This document shows, one piece after another, positions 1 through 8,523 of a DNA stretch of 64,000 nt (positions within the stretch are counted from its first letter, which is position 1; each line of letters begins with the position of its first letter). The stretch lies in NCBI RefSeq assembly GCF_046297875.1, contig NZ_JBKBHD010000001.1, forward strand, positions 1,178,001-1,242,000, given 5' to 3'. This DNA comes from Parvibaculum sp046297875 (lineage in GTDB: Bacteria > Pseudomonadota > Alphaproteobacteria > Parvibaculales > Parvibaculaceae). The notes under the pieces are model-generated. The model ran no database searches. It was not told where the DNA came from and saw only the letters and a program-made list of their open reading frames with translations. Made by a program: the position numbers and the translations under genes.

Positions 1-2379
1 GGACTCAAGGCGCGGCTGTGAAAGCTGGGATAGCGGCATCGCCTCGCCGCTTGCCACCGGTACATAAATTTGATCGAGCGCCTCGATGCTGTGATGCCTG
101 TCGAGCGGCAGCCGCGTGACGATGGGGAATTCGTCGCCATTCGCTTCGCGGAACGCGCCCACTGTTTCGCCGACGATCGCAAGCCGGATCGTCCGGTCGA
201 TTTCGCCCGGCGGCACGCCGAGAAGGCCCGCCTTTTCCGTGTTGAGGCCGAGATTGTAGTCCGTGCGGTCGAGCCGGACCGGGTTCACCACGTCGCGCGT
301 GCCTTCCACATCTTCGATGATGCGCGTCACCTCGGCGGCAAGCTCCTTCAGAATGCCAAGATCGGGGCCGAAGATCCGCACCGCGATCGGCGCTTCGATG
401 GGCGGGCCGTTCTGGAAGGTGCGCAGCACGATCTGTGCACCGGGATATTTGTTGAATTCGGCGCGCAGTTCGTCATGCAGCTTCGGCGTCCGCTCGCGGT
501 CGAATTCCGTCATCTGCACGAAGGCTTCGGCCTTGTTGGGACGCTGTTCGCGCGCGTTCTCGTTGTAGAAGATCTGCGGATTGGAGCGTCCGAGATTGCC
601 CATCACCCATTCGATTTCCTCGCGCTCGCGCAGCTTCTCCGTCACATAGTCGAGCGCCTTGCGCGTTTCCTCGAGGCTCGTGCCCTGTGGCGTCTCGATG
701 CGGACGACGAACTGGCGGCTGTCGGCAGGCGGAAACAGGCTGAAACCGATGAGCGGGATCAGCGCGAAGCTGGCAAAGCAGAGCGCCATCGCCCCGAGGA
801 CCGTGGTGCGCGGCCAGGTCAGCGCGACATGCAGCATCGGGCGGTAGAACTTGTGGATACCGCGCATCACGACGCGCAGGAAGATATTGCCTTCCGGGTG
901 CGCCTTGTCGCTGAGCAGGCGGCTTGCAAGGAAGGGAATGATGGTGAGCGCAATGCCGAGCGAGGCCGCAACCGTGAAGAGAACGGCCACGGGAAGCGAG
1001 CGCGTGAACTTGCCCGCACCTTCCGGCAGGAAGAGCAGCGGCAGGAAGGCGAGGATGAGCGCTGCCGTGCAGCCGACGACAGCGAGCGAGATCTGCGATG
1101 TCGCGGCAATCGCCGCTTCGTAGCGGCGTTTCCCCTCACGCAAATGCCGCTCGATATTCTCGACCACGACGATCGAATCGTCGACAAGCAGACCGAGCGA
1201 GAGAACGAGGCCCGCGATCGAAAGCTGGTTCAGCGAAAAGCCGGTGGCGTTCAGCAGCGCGATGCCGACGGCCAGCGACAGCGGGATCGACACCATGACG
1301 ATGGAGGCGGCGCGAAGCCCGAGCGGCAGCAGTGTGATGCTGACGAGGCTCACGGCGATCGCGAAATCGAGGTACAGACGGTTCAGCCGGTTTGCGACCG
1401 ATATCGACTGGTCGAAGGCGCGCTCCATGCGAATATCGGCGGGCAGACGCTGTTCGAATTCGTCCAGCACCTCGAAGATTCCGTCGCGCACCTTGAAGAT
1501 GTTCTGACCTTCCTTCTGGTTCGCGGTGACGAAAGCGGCACGTTCGCCATTGTACCAGCCGAGATAGGTTGCTTCCTCCGTCTCCCAGCTCACTTCGGCG
1601 ACATCGCGCACCCGCACGATATTGCCGCCAAAGCTGCCGACCACCGTGTTGCGGATCGCTTCGAGATCGTCATAGCCGCCGGCGGTCTTCAGGTTGAAGC
1701 GCCGGGCCCCTGCATGGACAGGGCCGCCGGGAAGCTCGCGCGCATCGGCGCCGACGGCGTTTGCAACGGCCGTCACCGGAATTGAAAGGGCGGCAAGGCG
1801 GCCGAAATCGAGCGCCACGCGCACTTCCGATTGCGGCAGCGCCCAGACTTCCGCATCGCGGACGCCCGGCACGCGGTAGAGTTCGTCGGTCAGGTCGCTT
1901 GCCAGATCCTCAAGCACCCGGTTCGGCGCTGTTTCGGAAACGAGCGCGATCTGCACGATATTGGTGAGCGAGGTGCGGAACTTGTTGATGTCGAGGCGGC
2001 GGATGCCGGAAGGGAGGGTAGGGCGCAACGCATTTATCTCGCGCACCACATCGTCATATTTCTTGTCGGGATCGGTCGACCAGTCGAACTCGACCGTGAT
2101 GACGGCAAGCCCGTCTTCCGCCCGGCTTTCGATTTCCTTCAGATCGTCGAGCCGGTTCACGACGTCTTCGATCGGCCGGATGACGAGCTTTTCGATATCG
2201 GCAGGGTCGGCGCCGGGCAGCGCGACATTGATGACGGCGAAGGGGCCTTTCAACTCAGGGTCTTCGGCGCGGGGAATGGCGTTGAAGGCATTGAGGCCGA
2301 TGGCGGCCAGCATGGCGAACACGACCAGCGTGAACTGCCAGTTGCGGACCGCAAAGCCCGAGATGTTGCTCAGGATCAT
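1..2379 (-). CDS. RND-family efflux permease, 3' end outside window
   Basis: Inner-membrane proton-driven efflux pump of the AcrB/MexB-like RND superfamily, working with the adjacent membrane-fusion protein. The first 793 codons are visible and run off the window at position 1. Translation begins MILSNISGFAVRNWQFTLVV (first transmembrane segment). It continues through a periplasmic porter domain with PRAEDPE and PGADPADIEKLV. The typical TM4 block GLLVDDSIVVVENIE lies near position 1170 on the plus strand. The start codon overlaps the adaptor's stop by 4 nt (ATGA), so the two are translationally coupled. Substrate cannot be read from sequence. The family usually has about 1,020-1,050 residues, so roughly a quarter is missing here. 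Family call is firm; specificity is unknown. Confidence 0.93.
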   Translation of the reverse strand, partial: MILSNISGFAVRNWQFTLVVFAMLAAIGLNAFNAIPRAEDPELKGPFAVINVALPGADPADIEKLVIRPIEDVVNRLDDLKEIESRAEDGLAVITVEFDWSTDPDKKYDDVVREINALRPTLPSGIRRLDINKFRTSLTNIVQIALVSETAPNRVLEDLASDLTDELYRVPGVRDAEVWALPQSEVRVALDFGRLAALSIPVTAVANAVGADARELPGGPVHAGARRFNLKTAGGYDDLEAIRNTVVGSFGGNIVRVRDVAEVSWETEEATYLGWYNGERAAFVTANQKEGQNIFKVRDGIFEVLDEFEQRLPADIRMERAFDQSISVANRLNRLYLDFAIAVSLVSITLLPLGLRAASIVMVSIPLSLAVGIALLNATGFSLNQLSIAGLVLSLGLLVDDSIVVVENIERHLREGKRRYEAAIAATSQISLAVVGCTAALILAFLPLLFLPEGAGKFTRSLPVAVLFTVAASLGIALTIIPFLASRLLSDKAHPEGNIFLRVVMRGIHKFYRPMLHVALTWPRTTVLGAMALCFASFALIPLIGFSLFPPADSRQFVVRIETPQGTSLEETRKALDYVTEKLREREEIEWVMGNLGRSNPQIFYNENAREQRPNKAEAFVQMTEFDRERTPKLHDELRAEFNKYPGAQIVLRTFQNGPPIEAPIAVRIFGPDLGILKELAAEVTRIIEDVEGTRDVVNPVRLDRTDYNLGLNTEKAGLLGVPPGEIDRTIRLAIVGETVGAFREANGDEFPIVTRLPLDRHHSIEALDQIYVPVASGEAMPLSQLSQPRLES

Positions 2380-3494
2380 GGCTGCGCGGTCTCCATCGCG
2401 TTGGCTGCCTGCGCGGCCTTGAGATCGGTGACGATGCGGATTTTTGCGCCGGGCCGCAGATAGGGCGCGCCCGCGCTCACGACGCGTTCGCCCGGCTCAA
2501 GCCCCGATGTCACGATCACGTCGCTGCCGGAAAGATGCGACACGCCAATGCGTACCGGACGCACGGTCATCGTCCTTTCGTCCACGACATAGACATTCGC
2601 GGTGGAGCCGTGGCCTTCGAGGATCGCGCTTGCGGGAATGGCGAGCGCGCGCGATGCGCCACTCTCTTCCGATTGCACCGGCTCGATCCGTGCCTGACCG
2701 ACAAATCCGCTCGCCGTTCCGGCCGGTGCTTCGCCCAGCTCGATCTCGACCTCGAAAGTGCCGGTGCGGGCCTCGCTCGCCGCTGCGATGCGGCGCACCG
2801 TTCCGCCAAGTTCCTTGCCCGGAAAGGCGTCGAGCGTCACGCGCGCCTCGGCGCCGAGGCGGATGCGCGCCACTTCGCGGTCGGCAAGTCCTGCGCGCAT
2901 GATGAAGCCGCCGCCGCCCTGGCTGACGACAAGAATGGGCTGGCCGGGATTCACGATTTCGTTCGGCTCGGCCGCGCGCTCCAGCACCACGCCGTCCGCA
3001 GGTGCTGTGATGCGGGCCAGCGAACGGTTGAATTCGACGCGGGTCCGCTCCGAAAGCGCCTGTTCATAGGCGGTTTCGGCATCCTGGATCGCCTGCCTGC
3101 TGGCAAAGCCCTTTTCGGCCAGCGGCTTCAGCCGCTCGACATCGCGTTTCGTCTTGGCGAGCGCGGCGGCGGCGCGGCGCGCATCGGCTTCGATCTCGCG
3201 CTGGTCGAGTTCGGCCAGCACATCGCCTTTCTTCACAAGGTCGCCCTTGTCGGCGGGGATCGCTTTTACGAGGCCCGAAATCTTGAAGGAGAGGATGGCT
3301 TCCCGGTCCGGCCGGACGATGCCATAGGCCGTTATGTCGTTGGCTTCCGGTGCGGGGCGGGCTTCCGCCACAAGCACGGGCACGCTCGCGTTTTCGGCCC
3401 CGGCTTCGGCCGCTTCGCCCGGCGCCTCGCCGCAGGCCGCAAGCAGGCCCCCGCATAGCAATGCGCCCAGCATCAATTGCCGCGACAGCCCCAT
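2376..3494 (-). CDS. RND efflux membrane-fusion (adaptor) lipoprotein
   Basis: Periplasmic adaptor (HlyD/AcrA-type) linking the RND permease to an outer-membrane channel. A lipoprotein signal peptide ends in LLAAC with the lipidated Cys at residue 21. Then come the lipoyl/hairpin segment (ISGLVKAIPADKGDLVKKGDVLAELD) and the returning lipoyl half (ITAPADGVVLERAAEPNEIVNPG). Start chosen at the ATG at 3494, preceded by GGGAGG; the longer TTG-initiated frame would swallow that ribosome-binding site. Length of 372 residues is normal. It is first in an operon with the permease and divergent from a TetR gene, whose putative operators lie just upstream. No outer-membrane factor is visible in the window. 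Confidence 0.92.
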   Translation of the reverse strand: MGLSRQLMLGALLCGGLLAACGEAPGEAAEAGAENASVPVLVAEARPAPEANDITAYGIVRPDREAILSFKISGLVKAIPADKGDLVKKGDVLAELDQREIEADARRAAAALAKTKRDVERLKPLAEKGFASRQAIQDAETAYEQALSERTRVEFNRSLARITAPADGVVLERAAEPNEIVNPGQPILVVSQGGGGFIMRAGLADREVARIRLGAEARVTLDAFPGKELGGTVRRIAAASEARTGTFEVEIELGEAPAGTASGFVGQARIEPVQSEESGASRALAIPASAILEGHGSTANVYVVDERTMTVRPVRIGVSHLSGSDVIVTSGLEPGERVVSAGAPYLRPGAKIRIVTDLKAAQAANAMETAQP

Positions 3495-3510
3495 CCCAGC
3501 CTCCCTCAAT

Positions 3511-3573
3511 TACCTAACAGTGTTTATTTAAGCGAAGGGCGGCGCTGGTCAAGGCTACCGAACGGTGTTAATT
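3511..3573. promoter_or_regulatory. Twin TetR-type operator repeats between efflux operon and TetR gene
   Basis: Two copies of the sequence TACC-(T/G)AAC-(A/G)GTGTT-(T/A)ATT occur at 3511-3528 and 3556-3573, 45 bp apart. The core of the first, AACAGTGTT (3516-3524), is a perfect odd-length dyad; the second, AACGGTGTT (3561-3569), is one base off. They occupy the whole divergent promoter region. The second ends 7 bp before the TetR start, as expected for an autoregulating TetR repressor that also controls the pump. Binding is inferred, not shown. Confidence 0.6.
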
Positions 3574-3579
3574 AGCGAC

Positions 3580-4296
3580 ATGGCGAGAAAAACTGCAAAA
3601 ACGCCGGGGAAACAAGGCGCGGCACCTGCCAAGCCCCGCCGCAAGCGGCTCTCGCCCGAGGAGCGGCGGGCGCAGATCGTTGCCGCTGCGCGTTCTCTCT
3701 TTGCCGCCGAAGGCACCGACAATGTCTCGATGCGCAAGATTGCGAAGCAGGTGGGCATTACCCAAGCCGCGATCTATCAGCATTTCGAGAACAAGGAAGC
3801 GATCTTCTTCGTCATCATTGAGGGCTTCTTCGCCGATCTTCTTGCGGCCCTCGAAGCTGCCATCGCGCAGGAGACCGAGCCGCTTCACAGGCTTCGCCGC
3901 GCCATGCGCGCCTATATCGAACATGGCCTGTCGCGGCCCGAGGAATACCGCCTTGTCTTCATGACGCCCATGTCAGGGCTTGTCCGGGCTGGCCTTGCTG
4001 TGCCCCGGACGGATGAGGCGCGGCACACGCCCTCCAAGGGCTCGCTCGCCTTCGACGTGCTGGACCGGGCCGTGCGGGATGTGGTGCTTGCCGGCCGCAC
4101 CCGCTTTGCCGACACGGATCTGCTGGCGGAAGCCGTCTGGGCAGCAGGGCATGGCATCGTCTCGCTGCTCATCACCCATGACCAGTTTCCCTGGACCGAC
4201 CGTGCGCGGATCGTCGATTTCCAGCTCGATCTCGTTTTCCGCGGCCTGCTGCATGAAAACTGCCCCATGCGGCAGCGCCCCTTCGATCAGCGCTGA
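3580..4296 (+). CDS. TetR/AcrR-family regulator of the efflux operon
   Basis: DNA-binding repressor candidate, 238 residues. After a basic N-terminal tail rich in Lys, Pro and Arg comes the TetR_N domain (about residues 25-75), with the helix-turn-helix MRKIAKQVGITQAAIYQHFENKE split across the recognition helix. The C-terminal ligand domain contains AEAVWAAGHGIVSLLI, typical of the WHG-type (TetR_C_33) effector domain. The ATG at 3580 is preferred over an upstream GTG at 3565, which lies inside the second operator repeat. Divergent orientation and the shared repeats indicate control of the RND pump and of itself. The inducer is unknown. Confidence 0.88.
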   Translation: MARKTAKTPGKQGAAPAKPRRKRLSPEERRAQIVAAARSLFAAEGTDNVSMRKIAKQVGITQAAIYQHFENKEAIFFVIIEGFFADLLAALEAAIAQETEPLHRLRRAMRAYIEHGLSRPEEYRLVFMTPMSGLVRAGLAVPRTDEARHTPSKGSLAFDVLDRAVRDVVLAGRTRFADTDLLAEAVWAAGHGIVSLLITHDQFPWTDRARIVDFQLDLVFRGLLHENCPMRQRPFDQR

Positions 4297-4362
4297 GCCC
4301 TCCCGTATCGCCTGAATCCGTTCGATTGCCGCTCCGGCACCGAAACTGACTGGCCGTCTAAT

Positions 4363-4395
4363 TGACTAATCAGTCATTTTATGACTATTTAGTCA
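4363..4395. promoter_or_regulatory. Paired TGACT-N4-AGTCA palindromes upstream of second TetR gene
   Basis: Two perfect 14-bp dyads, TGACTAATCAGTCA (4363-4376) and TGACTATTTAGTCA (4382-4395), sit 19 bp centre to centre directly before the TetR coding region. The spacing, nearly two helical turns, suits two dimers bound on one face. This is a strong candidate for an autoregulatory TetR operator that also governs the downstream meta-cleavage genes. The repeats overlap the 5' end of a longer TTG-initiated reading frame, arguing that translation starts downstream of them. Confidence 0.65.
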
Positions 4396-4415
4396 AAATG
4401 AGACGGGAGCGGGGA

Positions 4416-5102
4416 ATGGCCGGTCGAAGCAGCATTGTCATGAAGGCGGACGAGCAGGGTTCGCGCAGACGCGAGCGGATGCGGGGCATTCTCGTCGAGG
4501 CGGGGCTCCGGCTCTTTGCAAAGCAGGGCGTCGACGCGACGACGATTGACGAGATCGTCAATGTTGCGGGCGTTGCAAAAGGCACCTTCTACAATTACTT
4601 CACGGACCGCGCCGATATTGCCCGCGCCGTTGCCGCCGCCGTTCGTCATTCCATGAATGCGGCAGTTGAGGAGATCAATCGAGGCATCGACGATCCGGCG
4701 GAACGGATTTCTCGCGGTGTGCGGCTCTTCATGGCAGGCGTCGTGCTCGATCCGGTGAAGGCGGCGATGCTCGCCCGCCTCTATGAGAGCGGCGCTTCGC
4801 TCGATGCGCATGGCAATGCCCATCTCCTTTCCGATATCCGCGACGGGATCGCGAAACACCGCATCAAGGTGCCGGACGAGCTGGCGGCGCTTCATCTCGT
4901 CGTCGCCATTGGCACCATTACGATCCGCCATCTGCTCGACACGATCGGCGCAAGCGGAAAGGGCGAGGAAATTCTTCGCGGCGAAGGCTATGCCCGGCAG
5001 ATGGCGGCGGTACTGCTTGCGGGGCTCGGCCTTGCCCGTGGCGAGATAGAGGAAATTCTCGCCCGGCCCTTCGATGCGAGCGGCACCACACTTTTCGGAT
5101 AG
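4416..5102 (+). CDS. TetR-family regulator of the meta-cleavage operon
   Basis: TetR/AcrR repressor candidate of 228 residues. The HTH domain follows a basic stretch (SRRRERMRGILVEAGLRLFA) and includes TTIDEIVNVAGVAKGTFYNYF, the usual helix-turn-helix with GTFYNYF recognition helix. The C-terminal half is helical and hydrophobic, as for a ligand-binding dimer domain. I place the start at the ATG at 4416, six bases after GGGAG; ATGs at 4398 and 4440 are alternatives, and the TTG at 4362 is rejected because operators would lie inside the gene. The dioxygenase gene follows 23 bp downstream on the same strand, so the regulator probably heads a four-gene unit and is relieved by an aromatic ligand. 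Confidence 0.88.
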   Translation: MAGRSSIVMKADEQGSRRRERMRGILVEAGLRLFAKQGVDATTIDEIVNVAGVAKGTFYNYFTDRADIARAVAAAVRHSMNAAVEEINRGIDDPAERISRGVRLFMAGVVLDPVKAAMLARLYESGASLDAHGNAHLLSDIRDGIAKHRIKVPDELAALHLVVAIGTITIRHLLDTIGASGKGEEILRGEGYARQMAAVLLAGLGLARGEIEEILARPFDASGTTLFG

Positions 5103-5125
5103 GCGCGACAAAGCGGGAGGAAAAC

Positions 5126-6046
5126 ATGATCAAGGTGACGGATATTGCCTATGTGCGCTTTCGTGCGCCCGATCTCGACGAGATGGAAAAATTCCTTCTC
5201 GAATTCGGCATGGTTCGCGCGGAGCGCAGCAGCAAGGCGCTTTTCATGCGCGGTACGGACGCGCTTCCCTTCGGCCATGTGACGGAGCCTGGCGAGCCGG
5301 GCTTCATCGGTCTCGGCTTCTATGCCGAAAGCGTCGCAGACCTGGAGAAGCTCGCCGGTGAACATGGAATGTCGCCGAGCGAGAGCGATGCACCGGGTGG
5401 CGGCCTGCGCCTGCGCTTTACCGATCCCAACGGGTTCGACGTCGATGTCGTTGCCGGTCAGCAAATGCCTGCCGCGCTCCCTGTCGAGCGCCGCCTCATT
5501 CACAATGATGGCGAGGAACGGCCGAGGCGCGGCCAGCCGCTGCGCGTCGCACCCGGCCCAAGCCAGGTCAAGCGCCTCGGCCATTGCGTCATCAATGTGC
5601 GCGATTTCCGCGAATCCGAAGCCTGGTACAAGTCGCGTTTCGGCCTCATCACATCCGACGAAATCGAGATTGCGCCCGGCGCGCCCATCGGTGCTTTCCT
5701 GCGTTGCGACCGGGGTGCGACGCATGTCGATCATCACACGCTCTTTCCCGTCGGCACGGGCACGCCCGGTTTCAATCACGCCGCTTTCGAGGTCGCGAAT
5801 TTCGACGATCTCATGGCGGGCCGCGAAGTGCTGGCGCAGTCGGGCCGCCGTCATGAATGGGGTGTGGGCCGGCATATTCTCGGCAGCCAGATTTTCGATT
5901 ACTGGCGCGACCCCTGGGGTCACACGGTCGAGCACTGGACCGATGGCGATCTCTTCAACAACCAGGAGCCGCCCCGCACGGTCGGCATCGACCAGTTGAT
6001 GGGCAATCAATGGGGCCCGCCCGCGCCGCCCACGATGGGCGCCTGA
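5126..6046 (+). CDS. Type I extradiol (VOC-fold) dioxygenase, two-domain
   Basis: Probable Fe(II)-dependent ring-cleaving dioxygenase of the vicinal oxygen chelate superfamily, 306 residues. Two VOC modules are visible: residues 1-120 and the catalytic module from about 145. Candidate metal ligands are H153 (LGHCVINV), H218 (FNHAAFEV) and E269 (VEHWTDGD), the expected H-H-E facial triad. HHTLFPVG and FDYWRDPWG are also typical of catechol-type meta-cleavage enzymes. RBS GGGAGGA precedes the ATG. The FAH-family hydrolase and FAD hydroxylase genes follow at short spacing, so the enzyme likely opens a ring hydroxylated by the flavoprotein. Exact catechol substrate is not determinable. Confidence 0.88.
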   Translation: MIKVTDIAYVRFRAPDLDEMEKFLLEFGMVRAERSSKALFMRGTDALPFGHVTEPGEPGFIGLGFYAESVADLEKLAGEHGMSPSESDAPGGGLRLRFTDPNGFDVDVVAGQQMPAALPVERRLIHNDGEERPRRGQPLRVAPGPSQVKRLGHCVINVRDFRESEAWYKSRFGLITSDEIEIAPGAPIGAFLRCDRGATHVDHHTLFPVGTGTPGFNHAAFEVANFDDLMAGREVLAQSGRRHEWGVGRHILGSQIFDYWRDPWGHTVEHWTDGDLFNNQEPPRTVGIDQLMGNQWGPPAPPTMGA

Positions 6047-6067
6047 CGCGCAGCAAGGAGAGAAAAA

Positions 6068-6937
6068 GTGAAACTCGCAACTTTCGACTACAAGGGCGAT
6101 ACGCGGATCGGCGTCGTCGCGGATGCAGGCATTGTCGATCTTTCCGTGGCGGCGCCTTCGCTGCCGCGCGACATGGTGGCGCTTGTTTCCGACGACAAGG
6201 CGATGGCGGAAGTGCGCGCCGCAGCGGCGAAAGGGAACGCCATTCCGCTTGCCGATGTGCATCTTCGCGCGCCGGTGCCGTTTCCCGGCAAGGTGCTCGC
6301 CATCGGTCTCAACTACCGCGACCATGTGGAAGAATCCGGCCAGCCCATGCCCGAGCATCAGGTCTGGTTCAACAAGCAGCACAACTGCATCACCGGGCCG
6401 TTTGACGATGTCGCGCTGCCCGCCGTCTCGTCGCTTCTCGACTACGAGGCGGAGATGTGCTTCGTCATCGGCAAGCGTTGCAAGCATGTGCCGAAGGAAC
6501 GCGCGCATGAAGTGATCGCAGGCTATTTCGTCGGCAACGACGTCAGCGTGCGCGACTGGCAGCTCCGCACGAATACATGGCAGATCGGCAAGAGCTTCGA
6601 CACGCATGGCCCCATCGGCCCCTGGATCGTGACGCCGGACGAGGTGGGCGATCCGCATGCGCTCGATATCAAGTGCTGGGTGAATGGCGAGTTGCGTCAG
6701 AACTCAAACACGAAGCATCTCATTTTCAACTGCTTCGACCAGATCGCGCATCTCTCCCAGGCTTTCACGCTCGATCCGGGCGATGTGATCTTCACCGGGA
6801 CATCAGGCGGCGTCGGCGCGGCGATGAAGCCGATGCAGTTCCTGAAGGTCGGCGATGTCGTCCGCGTCGAGATCGAGAAGCTCGGTTACATCGAAAATCG
6901 TATTGTGCCGGAAAAGGCGGATACGGTCATCGGCTGA
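6068..6937 (+). CDS. Fumarylacetoacetate hydrolase (FAH) family protein
   Basis: Cytosolic metal-dependent C-C hydrolase, isomerase or decarboxylase of the FAH superfamily, 289 residues. The C-terminal catalytic domain starts at KVLAIGLNYRDHVEESG and carries the metal-binding signature YEAEMCFVIGK, then GYFVGNDVSVRDWQ and DVIFTGTSGGVG. The N-terminal 70 residues form the variable FAH N-domain. Start is GTG at 6068 with AAGGAG 7 bases upstream. Located 21 bp after the extradiol dioxygenase, it most likely processes the ring-fission product (as HpcE/2-oxo-hepta-dienedioate or fumarylpyruvate hydrolases do). Family certain, reaction inferred. Confidence 0.88.
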   Translation: MKLATFDYKGDTRIGVVADAGIVDLSVAAPSLPRDMVALVSDDKAMAEVRAAAAKGNAIPLADVHLRAPVPFPGKVLAIGLNYRDHVEESGQPMPEHQVWFNKQHNCITGPFDDVALPAVSSLLDYEAEMCFVIGKRCKHVPKERAHEVIAGYFVGNDVSVRDWQLRTNTWQIGKSFDTHGPIGPWIVTPDEVGDPHALDIKCWVNGELRQNSNTKHLIFNCFDQIAHLSQAFTLDPGDVIFTGTSGGVGAAMKPMQFLKVGDVVRVEIEKLGYIENRIVPEKADTVIG

Positions 6938-6958
6938 AGAAAAAGGAGGGGGGGAGTC

Positions 6959-8449
6959 ATGCGCGAGGAAACGGATGTTCTGATCGTCGGGCTCGGTCCC
7001 GTCGGTGCGGCGCTCGGCGTCTATCTCGGACGCATGGGCGTGAAGGCAATTGCCATTGAGCGCGACATGGATGTGTATCCCATGCCGCGCGCCGCCCATC
7101 TCGATCACGAGACGATGCGCCTCCTCCATCTCGCCGGCGGTGCCGAAGCCGTGTCGAAGGCAAGCCAGCCCTTGTCGGCTTACGAGTTCCGCAATGCGAA
7201 AGGCGAGTTGCTGATGGGTTTTTCGCAGCGCGGCGCGCTTGCGCCCACCGGCTGGCCCTGGACCTCGATGTTCCATCAGCCAACGCTCGAACATGCGCTC
7301 CGCGCGCGGCTTCAATCGCTTCCCTCCGTTTCCGTCCGCCTTGGCCATGCGCTGAAGAGCTACCGCGTCGAAGGCGAGGGCGTTGTCGCAGATGTCGAGA
7401 CGCCCGACGGCACGAAAGAAATTGCTGCGCGCTTTCTCATCGGCTGCGATGGCGGCAACAGCACGGTCCGGCGCAGGGCGGAAATCGGTTTCGACGATAT
7501 GGGATTCGATGAGCCCTGGCTCGTCATCGACACGGTTCTGAAGGGCGGCGTCACGCGCATCTCGACCGCCGGCCTGCAATATTGCGATCCCGCGCGGCCT
7601 GTTACGTCGATGCCGATGGCACCGGGTCGGCATCGCTTCGAGTTCATGCTGCTGCCGCATGAAAAACCCGAAGATGTGGTCAGCGATGAGGCGATCGCGT
7701 CCATGATCGCGGTCTATCACGATCCCGCGCAGTTCGAGATCGAGCGCCGCGCCGTCTATCGCTTCCATGCGCTGATCGCGAAAGAGTGGCGCAAGGGCCC
7801 TGTCATTCTTGCGGGCGATGCCGCCCACCAGATGCCGCCGTTCCTAGGCCAGGGTCTCTGTTCGGGCACGCGCGACGCCGCCAATCTCGCCTGGAAGATC
7901 GAGGCCGTGCTTCGCGGCCGCGCGGGCGATGCACTTCTCGACAGCTATCAGGTGGAGCGCGAGCCGCATGTGCGCATGATCACCGGCATGGCGGTCGCGC
8001 TCGGCAAGATCGTCTGCACGCAGGACACCGAAGCCGCGCAAGCGCGCGACAGGGACATGCTCGCAGCGCCCGAGGAAAAGCGCATGAACGAGATCATTGT
8101 GCTTGAGGGCCTCAAGTCGGGCGTCATGCCGGGCGGCGGCATGGTCGCGCCGGATGCGCGGCTCGAGGGCGCAAGGCTCGACGATGCGGCGGGCTTCGCG
8201 CCCATCCTCATCATGCGCGAGGCGAGCGAGGCTTCGCACGCCTTTGCAGCTGCCGGCGGGTTTGCCGTCACCCTTGCGGCGCTTGAAAGCGGGGCAGAGG
8301 CAATCGAGGCTCTGATGAACGGCGCTTCGGCGCTGCTCGTCCGTCCGGACCGGTATGTCTTCGGGGCGGGCGATGCGGCGGCGCTCCTCTCCGCGTGGTC
8401 GGCCTATCTTGCAAGCGGCCATGCGGCAGTGTCCGCCGCTGCGGCATGA
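6959..8449 (+). CDS. FAD-dependent aromatic hydroxylase (MhpA/PheA-like)
   Basis: Single-component flavoprotein monooxygenase of 496 residues that would hydroxylate a phenolic ring before meta-cleavage. Visible motifs are the FAD Rossmann fingerprint GLGPVGA (residues 11-17), the DG-type segment LIGCDGGNSTVRRRAEIGF, and the FAD ribityl motif GDAAHQMPPFLGQGLCSG starting at residue 286. The C-terminal 100 residues resemble the degenerate thioredoxin-like tail of 3-(3-hydroxyphenyl)propionate hydroxylases. RBS GGAGGGGGG precedes the ATG. It is last of the TetR-dioxygenase-FAH-hydroxylase cluster, which together gives a plausible hydroxylation, ring-opening and hydrolysis route. Confidence 0.87.
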   Translation: MREETDVLIVGLGPVGAALGVYLGRMGVKAIAIERDMDVYPMPRAAHLDHETMRLLHLAGGAEAVSKASQPLSAYEFRNAKGELLMGFSQRGALAPTGWPWTSMFHQPTLEHALRARLQSLPSVSVRLGHALKSYRVEGEGVVADVETPDGTKEIAARFLIGCDGGNSTVRRRAEIGFDDMGFDEPWLVIDTVLKGGVTRISTAGLQYCDPARPVTSMPMAPGRHRFEFMLLPHEKPEDVVSDEAIASMIAVYHDPAQFEIERRAVYRFHALIAKEWRKGPVILAGDAAHQMPPFLGQGLCSGTRDAANLAWKIEAVLRGRAGDALLDSYQVEREPHVRMITGMAVALGKIVCTQDTEAAQARDRDMLAAPEEKRMNEIIVLEGLKSGVMPGGGMVAPDARLEGARLDDAAGFAPILIMREASEASHAFAAAGGFAVTLAALESGAEAIEALMNGASALLVRPDRYVFGAGDAAALLSAWSAYLASGHAAVSAAAA

Positions 8450-8523
8450 CGCCACTGGCAGAGCGCCTCTTCTTCTGCTCATAATCTTCCCCGTCAGCGT
8501 CTTCGTTTCAGGGGAGGAAGAAG

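Noticed and set aside
70..1785. Long 571-codon plus-strand open frame at the window start
   Set aside because: Its composition is Arg/Asp/His-rich with no domain; the opposite strand encodes a clear RND permease including GLLVDDSIVVVENIE. It is a high-G+C shadow.
4988..6658. 556-codon minus-strand frame over the dioxygenase and FAH genes
   Set aside because: The plus strand carries intact metal-ligand motifs, ribosome-binding sites and tight gene spacing; the minus frame has no recognisable protein pattern.
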